64,000 nt of DNA from DATEMU01 sp964414585 (GTDB lineage Bacteria; Planctomycetota; Phycisphaerae; UBA1845; UTPLA1), in contig CAYPXR010000055.1 in assembly GCA_964414585.1 (NCBI GenBank), positions 19,700 to 83,699 on the forward strand. Reading direction: 5' to 3'. Below the pieces are notes generated by a model. The model was not told where the DNA came from. It saw only the letters and a program-made list of their open reading frames with translations, and searched no databases. A program made the translations under genes and the position numbers. Below, one piece after another: positions 8,345 to 17,084 of the stretch (position 1 is its first letter; the number at the start of each line of letters is the position of its first letter).

Positions 8345-8449
8345 TAGAGCGATTCCCGGATCAGTGGCCGATCCGAACCGCGCCCGTTAGAAAGCGGCGC
8401 GGAGCCATCGAATTGCGCTCGATCATCCATTCACCCGGGAATCGCTCTA
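8345..8449. repeat. 105-bp element with 15-bp perfect terminal inverted repeats
   Basis: The gap between secA and the ABC permease (8273-8568) has no gene. It contains a 15-bp perfect inverted repeat (8345-8359 and 8435-8449, arm TAGAGCGATTCCCGG) enclosing about 75 bp. A diverged copy of the dispersed GATCAGAGCCGCG repeat (8370-8402) lies between the arms. I see no target-site duplication. It could be a MITE-like element, a REP-type repeat unit or a large transcript hairpin. Confidence 0.6.
8370..8430 (+). repeat. Dispersed intergenic repeat, diverged copy
   Basis: The sequence from 8370 (GATCCGAACCGCGCCCGTTA and onward) aligns by eye with the copies at 21405 and 37948, and in reverse at 41399-41470 and 53971-54012. 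Similarity continues into a TTCGATCAYCA-like tail at about 8418-8430. Confidence 0.55.
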
Positions 8450-8568
8450 GAGCCGGGCGGCGCAAGTCGAAGATCCGCCGTGGCGGGCCTCCGGCCGAAT
8501 ATGCGTTGGATTGGACGATCGCGGAATTTCGAATATCGCTTCGGTCTGTATTAATGAAAATTACGCGA

Positions 8569-9876
8569 TCATCCGCGCACCACCCACTTCAAGAGATCCG
8601 TAATCTTCGGCGGCTTACCTTGCATCAGCAGGCCGAGTCGGAAGATGCGCCCGGCCGCCCAGACACTGAAAAGCGTCGTGACGAGCGTACCGGCGATGCC
8701 GACGGCGATTTGCCACGGCGCCACGGCCGGCGGAATCGCCATGCGCATGACGATCAGCATCGGTGTGGCCGGCGGGAAAAGCGACAACCACGTCGCGAAG
8801 TTGCTGTGCGGATGTTGCAGGACCGTTCCCAGCGCGAACATCGGGATCATCAGCGGAATCATCAGCGGCATGACCAGGTTTTGTGCCTCGCGCGTATCGC
8901 TGCAGCACGCCCCGCAGGCCAGGAACATCGCCCCGTACATGAAGATCGCCAGCGACTGAAAGATCAGGAACCACACGATCAGATGCGTCGGCACGATGTC
9001 GAGCTTGTCGAAATGCTTGGCGACGATGAGCCCGCCGGCCATGTAAAAACCCACCAGCGTCGTCGCCACGCCGACATAGCCCACCAGCTTGCCGACCATT
9101 AACTCGAAGGGCCGAATCGATCCCAGCAGCACTTCCGAGATGCGCTGCATCTTCTCCTCAAGGACGCCCTGGAGCATCGGCTGCGTCGTCATCATGATCG
9201 CCATGAACATGAGCATCACGACGGCGAAGGGAATGCCGAACGCCAGACCGAAATTCGTCGGCTCCGCTTGTTTGATCTTTCCGTCCGTGCTCTTGGTGTA
9301 GAGCCCGAGGCTTTCGACCAGGACCGGCTGCATGGCCTTTTCCACGACCGCCGGGTCCAGTCCCGCCTCCTTCAATCGAACGCCCTGCACGCGCTCGCTG
9401 ATCTGCCGGCTCAGCCACCGGCGGATATCGTCAAACGTCGGGTTGTTGGAAAAATATTGAATCGTGGTCGGCCCATGGGGATTGCTCTTGAGAACGTCCG
9501 GGCCGATCTCGATGAAGGCGAACAGCTCCTTCTTGTTCACCCGCTCGGACAGAGTAAGAAACTGCTGGTCCCGGTCCCCATGGGGAGGAATGTTCTCGAT
9601 GGCGTACTGTGGACCGACCGGCTTGCCGGTGTCTTGGTCGATGATGTCCTTGGTATTGTGCCTTTCGACGGCCGCTTCCAGGGCTTGAAACATCTTTCCC
9701 GATCGGTCGACGACGCCGATGCGTTTCGTCTCCGTGTCAATCTTGCCCTCCGTCAGGGCCTGCATCGTGATCCCGCCGCCCATGAACACCGGCATCAGCA
9801 CCAGCGCCACGATAAAGGTCTTCGTCTTGATCGTCGCGCGATATTCGCGACCGGCCACGGTCATGATCTTACTCAT
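8569..9876 (-). CDS. ABC-2 type transporter permease (NatB-like)
   Basis: A 435-residue inner-membrane permease of the ABC-2 type. An N-terminal membrane helix (near residues 20-40) follows MSKIMTVAGREYRA, a start typical of NatB/YhaP-type exporters. A large extracytoplasmic domain occupies about 45-215. Roughly six membrane spans then run to the C-terminus, with an EEKMQRISEVLLGSIRPFELMVGK segment typical of the family between the second and third spans. The start overlaps the end of the upstream ATPase gene by 8 bp, so the two are an operon and form one exporter. Family members extrude sodium, drugs or unknown substrates; nothing here identifies the substrate. Confidence 0.9.
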   Translation of the reverse strand: MSKIMTVAGREYRATIKTKTFIVALVLMPVFMGGGITMQALTEGKIDTETKRIGVVDRSGKMFQALEAAVERHNTKDIIDQDTGKPVGPQYAIENIPPHGDRDQQFLTLSERVNKKELFAFIEIGPDVLKSNPHGPTTIQYFSNNPTFDDIRRWLSRQISERVQGVRLKEAGLDPAVVEKAMQPVLVESLGLYTKSTDGKIKQAEPTNFGLAFGIPFAVVMLMFMAIMMTTQPMLQGVLEEKMQRISEVLLGSIRPFELMVGKLVGYVGVATTLVGFYMAGGLIVAKHFDKLDIVPTHLIVWFLIFQSLAIFMYGAMFLACGACCSDTREAQNLVMPLMIPLMIPMFALGTVLQHPHSNFATWLSLFPPATPMLIVMRMAIPPAVAPWQIAVGIAGTLVTTLFSVWAAGRIFRLGLLMQGKPPKITDLLKWVVRG

Positions 9877-10790
9877 GGCGATGCTCCCGGGCCTCGGGCC
9901 CCGCGATGCGGACGAAGATATCGTGCAACGACGGCTGTGCGATCTCGAAATGCTCCACGCGCCCCGCGTCGCTCAATTGTTTCAAGATGGCCTGTGAATC
10001 GGCCCCGCGCGCCATCCGCAGCTCCTGAAACTGCCCAAAATCGTTCACGCGATCCACGCCCGGCAGCGATCCGAACCCATGCCCGTTACCCGACATCCGC
10101 ACGCGAAGCGTGTCCCGACCGTACTGCTGCTTGATCTCGTCGAGCGTACCGTCGAGCACTTTCCTGCCCTTGAAGATCATGAAAATGAAGTCGCACATCT
10201 TCTCGGCGACATCCATGTCGTGCGTGGAAAAAATCACCGTCGTCCCGGCCCGCGTCAATTCGAGCACCGCGTCCTTGAGGACCTCCATGTTCACGGGGTC
10301 GAGCCCGGAAAAAGGCTCGTCGAGGATGAGCAGCGGCGGCTTGTGCAAAATCGTGGCGATAAATTGCACCTTCTGCGACATGCCCTTGGAAAGCGTGTCC
10401 ACGCGCTTCTTGCCGTAGCCTTCCAGGCCCATCCGATCGAGCCAGCCGTCCATCTCCGCGATCGACGGGTTGACGCCCTTGAGATTGGCGAAGAACCGCA
10501 GCACTTCGTGGATGATCATCTTGCGATAGAGGCTGCGCTCCTCCGGCAGATAGCCGATCCGGTCGCACGCCGCGCCGCCGCTCGTCGCGTCCTCACCGAG
10601 GACACGAAGCGACCCGCGATCGGGGTGAAAAATGCGCATGATCATGCGCAGCGTCGTCGTCTTGCCCGAGCCGTTCGGCCCGATGAAGCCGTAGACGCTG
10701 CCCGTCGGGACGTTCAGCGAGAGATCGTTCACCGCGATCGTCTCGCCGAAGGTCTTCGTGACATTTTTGATTTCGACCGCTGACGACATG
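9869..10790 (-). CDS. ABC transporter ATP-binding protein (NatA-like)
   Basis: The ATPase partner of the downstream permease, about 306 residues from the chosen ATG at 10790. A GGGAG ribosome site stands 10 nt upstream, which favours this ATG over an in-frame TTG at 10807. Motifs are Walker A GPNGSGKTTT near residue 35, the Q-loop/PEERSLY segment, an ABC signature that reads TLSKGMSQK rather than canonical LSGGQ, Walker B LLILDEPFSGLDP, and the switch His in FSTHDMD. The C-terminal 80 residues form the DUF4162-like tail of NatA-type ATPases. The SKGM signature is common in ABC-2 exporters. The 8-bp overlap with the permease gene indicates translational coupling. Confidence 0.92.
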
Positions 10791-10931
10791 GCTGAGGAAT
10801 CTCCCAATCCCTTGTTTTCAGAGCGGAAGCATACCGGGCGACACGCGCCCCGAACAGACAGGATTCGGCTCGCTCCTAGGTAGGAATGAACGGCCCGTCC
10901 CGGGATATCTCACGCAGCTCAAGCCAGGATT

Positions 10932-13181
10932 TCACGATCGGGCTTGCCGTCTGGCGGATCGTTCATCGCCGGATGAATCCGCGCCCACCGTCTCCAAATG
11001 CCGCGCAACCAGCCGGATGGTGTCATACGGCACCTGCCCTTCGAGCTTCTCGAAGATAGGCCGGAGCGGTGCCGTGCCGACGATGCGAACCGCCTCCGCC
11101 ACACGGGCATACGTCTGCGCATCGACCCACGACTCAATAGTCCCCGGCCCGGCCTGCATGATAAATTCCGAGAGGTAATCACAAATGGTGCTTCGGGCTC
11201 GCCCCAGTGCCGCCATCACGGCCTCGATCGATTGCCCATCGCGAAACATCTCATGCGCCGCCAGCATCGTCCGGTTCACTTTCCCCATCGGGCGAGCCGG
11301 CGCATCATCCGCCACCGTCTCATCGAGGCTCAATCCATGTTCTCGGCAATGAGCACAAATCTGCGCGACGAAACGCTCACCGAGGTCTGCCAGCTTCTTC
11401 TGCCCCACGCCGGGAATTCTCGCCAGCCCCGCCAGCGTGCCCGGCCGCCGTCGCGCCATCTCCCGCAGCGTCGCGTCGCCAAAGATCACAAAGGCCGGCA
11501 CGCCGCGCTCGTGCGCGATTCCAATGCGAAGCTGGCGAAGGCTCTCAAACAAGTCGGTGTCCACGCCTTCCCACGAAATCTTGTCGATCTTCGTCTTCTT
11601 CACATCGCCCGTCCTGGGCTTCAATAGCCGGACCGCCAAATCGCCGCGCAGGACCTGCCACGATGCGTCGTTCAACTGAAGGATCGGCCGGTCGCCAGGC
11701 GTCCGCGTCAGAACCCCCTGATCGACGAGCTGATGCACCAGATTGGTCAATTCCTTCTTGTCCAATTCCTTGAGCAGCCCATACGTGGTAAGCTGGTCGT
11801 GCCGGCAGCGCCGGACCATTTCCGTATTCGACCCGAGCAGCACATCCGAGACATGCCCCGCCCCGAATCGCTGTTCGACTCGTGCCACGCACGACAATAT
11901 TTTCTGCGCGAGGACCGTCGCATCGGCGACCTCTTCCATTTCTCCGAGACACACGTCGCAGGCATTGCAATTTTCCCGGGGATACGCCTGCCCGAAATAT
12001 TCCGATAGGGCCCGATGGCGGCAGCGCGCGCCGCCGGCCAGCCGCTTCATGTGTTCCAGCAAGTCAGAAGCGGCCTTGATCACTTCTTCCGGCTTTTCCG
12101 CTTCGGCCGCGGACTTTTCAATGAGCGATTCCCAGCGCATCACGTCCGCCGCCGAATAGAACAGGACGCACTCCGCCTCCAGCCCGTCGCGCCCCGCCCG
12201 GCCCGCCTCCTGCTGATAATGCTCGATCGACTTCGGCATCGCTGCATGAATGACGCAGCGCACGTCGCTCCGGTCGATCCCCATTCCGAACGCAACCGTC
12301 GCCACGACGATGTCCAGCCGCTCTTCGCTGAACTCTTCTTGCGTCTGCCGTCGCTGGTCCGGCGTCATGCCCGCGTGGTAGTACGCCGCCTTGCAGCCGT
12401 GGCCCCGAAGATGCTCGGCCATCTCCTCCGTGTCCTTGCGGCTGATGCAATAGAGGATGACCGCCTGGTTCTTGTGCCGCCGGACGACTTCCAGCGCCTG
12501 GCTGTACACATCGACGCGCGGCACGACGCGAAAGACCAGGTTCGGTCGATCAAACTCGCCGACCAGAATCGCCGGGTCTTTCAGGCCAAGCTGCTCGACA
12601 ATGTCCCGCCGCACGCGCTCCGTCGCCGTCGCCGTATAGGCATGAATGCTGGCCTGGGGGAAGCGGTCCTTGAGCAGGGCCAACTGCCGGTACTCCGGCC
12701 GAAAGTCGTGCCCCCAATGGCTGATACAGTGCGCCTCGTCAATGGCGAAGGCGCGGACGTTGATCCGTTCGAGGAGCCGCAGAAACCACGAATTGACCAT
12801 CCGCTCCGGCGCGGCAAAGACGAGCCGGTATTGGCCCGCCGCGATGGCCTCTTCTTCCTTGCGTTGCTGCGCCGCCGTCATTCCGCTGTTCAGTGCCGTC
12901 GCCGGATAGCCGCATTGCCGCAGCCCGTCGACCTGGTCCTTCATCAGCGAGATCAGCGGCGATACGACAACATCGGTCCGCCCCGCAACCGCCGCCGGCG
13001 CCTGATAACAAAGCGACTTTCCCCCGCCGGTCGGCAAGACCACGAGCGAGTCCCGCTGCTGAAGCCCCGCGACGATCGCCTGCTCCTGATGCGGTCGCAG
13101 TGAGTCAAAACCCCAGTATTGCTTGACAGTCGCAAGGATTTCTGTGTTTGAAAATGTCTTCTGTGCTGAAGGGGTGCCCAT
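10932..13181 (-). CDS. recQ: ATP-dependent DNA helicase RecQ
   Basis: A 749-residue RecQ helicase that unwinds 3'-tailed, forked and recombination intermediates in DNA repair. Visible motifs are Walker A PTGGGKSLCYQ near residue 51, DEAH box IDEAHCISHWGHDFRPEY near 148, and motif VI QEAGRAGRDG near 331. The zinc-binding RecQ-C segment with four cysteines (CRHRALSEYF...CNACDVC) spans about 385-410. A winged-helix region and an HRDC domain (about 545-620) follow. The last 110 residues look like the helix-turn-helix extension often attached to bacterial RecQ. The ATG at 13181 matches the family start. It lies downstream of feoAB in the same direction, after a 90-bp gap containing a small GC hairpin (13247-13262), so it may have its own promoter. 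Confidence 0.97.
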   Translation of the reverse strand: MGTPSAQKTFSNTEILATVKQYWGFDSLRPHQEQAIVAGLQQRDSLVVLPTGGGKSLCYQAPAAVAGRTDVVVSPLISLMKDQVDGLRQCGYPATALNSGMTAAQQRKEEEAIAAGQYRLVFAAPERMVNSWFLRLLERINVRAFAIDEAHCISHWGHDFRPEYRQLALLKDRFPQASIHAYTATATERVRRDIVEQLGLKDPAILVGEFDRPNLVFRVVPRVDVYSQALEVVRRHKNQAVILYCISRKDTEEMAEHLRGHGCKAAYYHAGMTPDQRRQTQEEFSEERLDIVVATVAFGMGIDRSDVRCVIHAAMPKSIEHYQQEAGRAGRDGLEAECVLFYSAADVMRWESLIEKSAAEAEKPEEVIKAASDLLEHMKRLAGGARCRHRALSEYFGQAYPRENCNACDVCLGEMEEVADATVLAQKILSCVARVEQRFGAGHVSDVLLGSNTEMVRRCRHDQLTTYGLLKELDKKELTNLVHQLVDQGVLTRTPGDRPILQLNDASWQVLRGDLAVRLLKPRTGDVKKTKIDKISWEGVDTDLFESLRQLRIGIAHERGVPAFVIFGDATLREMARRRPGTLAGLARIPGVGQKKLADLGERFVAQICAHCREHGLSLDETVADDAPARPMGKVNRTMLAAHEMFRDGQSIEAVMAALGRARSTICDYLSEFIMQAGPGTIESWVDAQTYARVAEAVRIVGTAPLRPIFEKLEGQVPYDTIRLVARHLETVGADSSGDERSARRQARS

Positions 13182-13271
13182 GGCCCGAGACTCTACAACA
13201 CCATTGTTACATCGTCTATCTCTGCGTGCTCGCTGCCGGAATTCACCCGCCGGGGCGGGCGTGGGACGTTC

Positions 13272-15506
13272 TTACAATCGTTGCCCCACTTGGTGTACCA
13301 CCAGCGCCCCCGCATACGCCAGCACGCTCATATAGGCGAACATGAACGCCGGCCAGCGCCAAGACCCGGTCTCCTTTCTTACCACCGCAAGCGTGCTCAC
13401 GCATTGGCACGCCAGAACATAGAAAACCATCAGCCCGATGCCGGTCAACGGCGTCAGAACCTTCCGCCCGTCGGGCCATTGCGCCGTGGCCAGCTTGTCG
13501 CGCAGAGCGACGGAGTTTTCGTCCGCGTCGCCGACGGCAAAAGTAATTCCCATCGTGCCGACAAAAACCTCGCGGGCGAGAAACGACGAGAGAATGCCGA
13601 TGCCCAGCCGCCAGTCGAAGCCGAGCGGCTTGATGGCCGGCTCGACGGCGTGGCCGATCCAGCCGATGCAACTGTGCCGAAGCTGCTCGGAGGCAATCAG
13701 GTGATCGCGGGCTTCTGCGGATTCCGGCGTGCCTTTCTGATCGAGCGCGGCAAGCTGCGACTGTACTTCCGGCGACATCTGCGACGCCTTCCTATGCGGG
13801 AAGTAGGAGAGTGCCCAGATAATCACGCACACCGCGAAAATCGTCGTCCCCGCGTTCGTCAGAAACAGCTTGCTGCGGTCCCACATCGTTCGGACCAGCG
13901 ACCCGAGCTTCGGCATGTGATAGGGCGGCAATTCCATGATGAACGGCGGTCGCGGTCCGGCGAAGAGCGTCCTTTTGAACAGCAGCGCCATCAGCAGGGC
14001 GGTCACCGTGCCGAGCAGATACATCCCGAACATCACGCCCGTCTTGAGCCACAGCCGGTCGCCGAAAACCGCGGCGATGACGATCAGGTAAACCGGCAGC
14101 CGCGCCGAGCAGCTCATCAGCGGCGCGACCATAATCGTCGTGAAGCGGTCGCGGCGGTTCTCGATCGTGCGCGTGGCCATGATGCCCGGAATCGCACAGG
14201 CATAGCTGGAAAGAAGCGGGATGAAGCTCTTGCCGTGCAAACCGACGCGACTCATCAGCCGGTCCATGAGAAACGCGGCGCGGGCCATGTAGCCGGTGTC
14301 TTCAAGGACGCCGAGCAGGAAAAAGAGGATGCAGATTTGCGGAAAAAAGCTGAGCACTGCACCGACGCCCGCGATGACGCCGTCGGTGACCAGCGAGCGC
14401 AGCGGCCCTTCGGGAAACAGGGGACCGACGACGCCGGCCAGCCCCATCTGCCCGCGCTCGATGAGCTTCATGAGCGGATCGGCCCACCAGAAAATGGAAA
14501 GAAACAGAACGAACATGACGGCGGCGAAGATGAGCGGGCCGAGAATGCGATGGGTGAGCAAGCGGTCGATTCGATCGGTGGCGCTGAGAAATGGAACCGA
14601 GTAAACCTTGGTTTGATCGGAATGAATTACGACTTCTTCAGCGACACGTGAAATCCAGCGATAACGCGATTCGACCGCCATCGTTGCCGCGTCGGGGTAT
14701 TTCTCGCGGAGTTCATCGGCCGCCTGGCGGACCTTCGTCGCGTGGTCAACGGTAAGCTTTTTGAGGAATCGTTCCGCGGAACTCCGGCTGGCGGTTTCGC
14801 CTGACAGATAATCGAGCAGCCAAAGTAGCGCGCCGGCCTCGGCGGCGTGCGCGGGAACCTTGCCGGAATCCCGCATGACCGCCGCGATTCGCGCGATGAT
14901 TTGCTCGTATTCCGCCGGCAGTTCCCAGGCGCGGCCCTTCGGCAATAGCCAGGGCTGCGTCTTGTTCTGCCGGAGCGTGAGGTGTTGTAGGTGGTTCCGA
15001 GCTTCTTCGATACCCAATTTGGTGGTGGCGACCATTGAAATGACGGGCACGCCGAGTAATTCGGACATCTTTTCGCAGTCGACCTGGAGCCCGCGATCCA
15101 CCATGACGTCCATCATGTTGCAAGCGACGATGGCCGGCGTGCGCGTATCGATGATCTGAGTGGCGAGGTACAGGTTGCGTTCGAGATTGCTCGCGTCGAC
15201 AACGATGAGCACGGCATCGGGCCGCTGCGTGCCTTCGACCCGGCCCATCAGGACATCCCGCGCGATCTCCTCGTCGGGCGACCGTGCCGACAAGCTGTAC
15301 GCCCCCGGCAGATCAAGGATGGAAATGTTCGTCCCCGCGATCAGACCTTCGCGCTTTTCGACGGTCACGCCCGGATAATTGGCGACCTTCATGCGCAGAC
15401 CGGTCAACGCATTGAAGACGGTGGTCTTTCCCGAATTGGGATTGCCCGCGACGGCGATGGTCTGTTGTCGGGGGACGATCGCCGCAGGCGCGGCGGGGGG
15501 GTTCAT
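13272..15506 (-). CDS. feoB: Ferrous iron transporter FeoB
   Basis: FeoB imports Fe(II) across the inner membrane. The 744-residue protein has the cytosolic G domain (G1 GNPNSGKTT near residue 18, G2/NYPGVTVEK, G3 DLPGAYSLS, G4 NMMD). A guanine-dissociation-inhibitor-like helical region of about 100 residues follows, then two Gate domains and the FeoB core with about eight to ten membrane helices, including the conserved SCSARLPVY segment. The C-terminus lacks an extra FeoC-type domain. Its ATG overlaps the feoA stop as ATGA (15503-15506), so the two are translationally coupled behind a Fur-like controlled promoter. Confidence 0.97.
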   Translation of the reverse strand: MNPPAAPAAIVPRQQTIAVAGNPNSGKTTVFNALTGLRMKVANYPGVTVEKREGLIAGTNISILDLPGAYSLSARSPDEEIARDVLMGRVEGTQRPDAVLIVVDASNLERNLYLATQIIDTRTPAIVACNMMDVMVDRGLQVDCEKMSELLGVPVISMVATTKLGIEEARNHLQHLTLRQNKTQPWLLPKGRAWELPAEYEQIIARIAAVMRDSGKVPAHAAEAGALLWLLDYLSGETASRSSAERFLKKLTVDHATKVRQAADELREKYPDAATMAVESRYRWISRVAEEVVIHSDQTKVYSVPFLSATDRIDRLLTHRILGPLIFAAVMFVLFLSIFWWADPLMKLIERGQMGLAGVVGPLFPEGPLRSLVTDGVIAGVGAVLSFFPQICILFFLLGVLEDTGYMARAAFLMDRLMSRVGLHGKSFIPLLSSYACAIPGIMATRTIENRRDRFTTIMVAPLMSCSARLPVYLIVIAAVFGDRLWLKTGVMFGMYLLGTVTALLMALLFKRTLFAGPRPPFIMELPPYHMPKLGSLVRTMWDRSKLFLTNAGTTIFAVCVIIWALSYFPHRKASQMSPEVQSQLAALDQKGTPESAEARDHLIASEQLRHSCIGWIGHAVEPAIKPLGFDWRLGIGILSSFLAREVFVGTMGITFAVGDADENSVALRDKLATAQWPDGRKVLTPLTGIGLMVFYVLACQCVSTLAVVRKETGSWRWPAFMFAYMSVLAYAGALVVHQVGQRL

Positions 15507-15754
15507 TCGATGTTCTCAACCAAAACCGCGGCCGCTTCTGATTTGCGCACGCTCAGTCGATAACCGCGCACCGCAAGTTCAATGGGATCGCCCAGGGGAG
15601 CCACTCGCACCAGCCGCACGGTGGTGCCTCGCGTGAGCCCCATTTCAAGGAGTCTCATGCGAACGTCGGCGGATCCGTTCAAGCGGTCGATCCGGGCCGA
15701 CTCGCCTGGGTCGAGATCAGACAGGCTTCGACATTCGGTGGCTAGTGCAGGCAT
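15503..15754 (-). CDS. feoA: Ferrous iron transport accessory protein FeoA
   Basis: An 83-residue SH3-like cytosolic protein. It has the FeoA pattern: a basic LLEMGLTRGTTVRLVRVAPLGDP core, then a beta strand IELAVRGYRLSVRKSEA ending close to the C-terminus. FeoA is thought to modulate FeoB activity by binding it. The ATG at 15754 has an AAAGG-like ribosome site about 10 nt upstream. It is the first gene of the feoAB unit. Confidence 0.95.
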   Translation of the reverse strand: MPALATECRSLSDLDPGESARIDRLNGSADVRMRLLEMGLTRGTTVRLVRVAPLGDPIELAVRGYRLSVRKSEAAAVLVENIE

Positions 15755-15803
15755 AATGGCGGCAACCTTTCGAATTCAGTTAGCGAAACTCCGCTCCGCT
15801 AAT

Positions 15804-15818
15804 TGAGACTGAGTCTCA
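15804..15818. promoter_or_regulatory. Fur-like operator at the feoAB promoter
   Basis: The sequence TGAGACT-G-AGTCTCA is a perfect 15-bp palindrome with the 7-1-7 symmetry of Fur boxes (TGATAAT-N-ATTATCA). It sits just downstream of the -10 hexamer, over the predicted transcription start. This is the position expected for an iron-dependent repressor of feoAB. Assignment to Fur rather than another metalloregulator is inferred. Confidence 0.7.
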
Positions 15819-15822
15819 GTAC

Positions 15823-15851
15823 ACAATAGGGACCGGGCCTGCGGATGTCAA
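15823..15851 (-). promoter_or_regulatory. Promoter of feoAB
   Basis: On the minus strand, TTGACA (15846-15851) and TATTGT (15823-15828) are separated by exactly 17 bp. Transcription should start near 15816, inside the adjacent palindrome, about 60 nt before feoA. Confidence 0.7.
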
Positions 15852-15928
15852 TTGGCCGTTGCTGGCAATCGACACGTTGGGTCGCATTGTGGGGATTGCC
15901 GATTGTTAGGATGATGTTATGTATGGGG

Positions 15929-16273
15929 TTAGGTACCCGTAGGCATTTGGCTGGAAGCCCGAACGCCGGAGGGGCTCGGTTTGGCGTCTTCCATTCCGAG
16001 CTTCATCTTCATTACCCGTCCGACTTTGAATTTGACAGTCCGCTTTTCGGGCACTTCGACGCGCTCGAGGGTCTTGGGATTCTGTGCCTTTCGTGCGGCA
16101 CGCACACGGCATTCAAAAACGCCGAAGTCTCGAAATTCCAAGCGGTTACCCTTGCTTAATTCATCAATAATATCATCGAGAAAGCTCTGAATGATTCGCT
16201 TCACGACGACGCGCTTATTGCCCGTTCGATCCGCGATTCGGTCGATCAAATCTTTCTTGGTAATGGTGTTCAT
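15929..16273 (-). CDS. HU/IHF family nucleoid DNA-binding protein
   Basis: A 114-residue histone-like protein that binds and bends DNA as a dimer. The N-terminal helices (TKKDLIDRIADRTGNKRVVVKRIIQSFLDDIIDEL) lead into the GNRLEFRDFGVFECRVRAARKAQNPKT arm. That arm resembles IHF more than HU, although the arm-tip proline region reads NPKTLERVEVPEKR. About 20 extra residues rich in Ser/Pro extend past the usual 90-95-residue end. It stands alone on the minus strand upstream of feoA. Which of HU or IHF it represents cannot be settled by eye. Confidence 0.93.
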   Translation of the reverse strand: MNTITKKDLIDRIADRTGNKRVVVKRIIQSFLDDIIDELSKGNRLEFRDFGVFECRVRAARKAQNPKTLERVEVPEKRTVKFKVGRVMKMKLGMEDAKPSPSGVRASSQMPTGT

Positions 16274-16580
16274 GATATGTACCTGATTTCAATCCAACGT
16301 GACCCTAAGGTAATGACCGCCAGTTTTTCCGATGGTCTGAATAGGCCGGCTCACAAACTCAGCACTTTATGACTGCGACTTTGCCTAGACGGTGAACCCT
16401 AACTGACGTAACCTATCCTACAGCAACTAGTTCCCGCTCCGCAAGCCCCATCCGGGCCACTAAATTTCGTCCGGACTATTCCCAAGTCTCGTAAAGACAG
16501 CAAGATAGGGGAGGCTCAAAGCAAATGCTCCGTTTCGCCCCAAATCGCAGAAAATTTGTAAGTTATTATAATGCATATGG
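16274..16580. other. 307-bp intergenic region upstream of the HU/IHF gene
   Basis: No credible coding frame is present. A TATAAT-like hexamer on the minus strand (around 16567-16572) could serve the HU/IHF gene with a long leader, but its -35 is weak. No repeat or terminator is obvious. Confidence 0.4.
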
Positions 16581-17084
16581 TTATGAAAATTCAGCCAGTC
16601 CCCATGAGATGATCTCCACATAGTCGCCATCGGAGTAGCCGAAAAGCTTTGCAGGCCCCGCCCCAGTTGCGGAACTGCTCACGACAAGAAAGGCCAGCCC
16701 GGGATAGATCTCCATTGTGTCGAATTTCGCGCCCCGGCGATCCGTCTCGCTGAACACCGGCGGAGCATCCGGATGAGAATGATAGACGATTCGAACCGGT
16801 TCACCGTTTTCAAAAGACCGGGCGAGAAAAAGCTGATCGTCGACATCGAAACAATACGCATTCTTGGAAGTCCGAGGGCAGCCGACCGGATCGAGCAAGT
16901 GCAGTTTGTCTTGTGCATTGTCGCAAACGCGAACAGCGCCCGACGCAAGCACCATCCCGCAACACTCCCGTGGATAGCGCTCCCTGGCATGTCGATAGAT
17001 GACGGCCAGTGACCCGGGTTGGAGCAATTGAATCCACTCTTTTGTCGCCCCGGTGAGTTGGATGGTGTCTTCCGGGGCCTTCAC
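16581..17084 (-). CDS. JAMM/MPN+ family metallopeptidase
   Basis: A 167-residue protein with the full zinc-metalloprotease signature of the JAB/MPN family. It has the catalytic Glu in YPRECCG (near residue 38), the H-S-H-P pair near 101-104, and Ser and Asp eight to eleven residues on (HSHPDAPPVFSETD). Bacterial relatives cleave C-terminal tails from small ubiquitin-like sulfur carriers (CysO/ThiS/MoaD type). No sulfur-carrier gene is visible nearby. The start is GTG at 17084 and overlaps the lpxB stop by 4 bp (GTGA), so it is translated with lpxB. Why a JAMM peptidase is coupled to lipid A synthesis is not apparent; coupling may be only economy. Confidence 0.85.
   Translation of the reverse strand: MKAPEDTIQLTGATKEWIQLLQPGSLAVIYRHARERYPRECCGMVLASGAVRVCDNAQDKLHLLDPVGCPRTSKNAYCFDVDDQLFLARSFENGEPVRIVYHSHPDAPPVFSETDRRGAKFDTMEIYPGLAFLVVSSSATGAGPAKLFGYSDGDYVEIISWGLAEFS

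Noticed and set aside
13247..13262. Terminator after feoB
   Set aside because: The GC hairpin has only a 6-7-bp stem with a two-base loop and no U tract on the minus strand.
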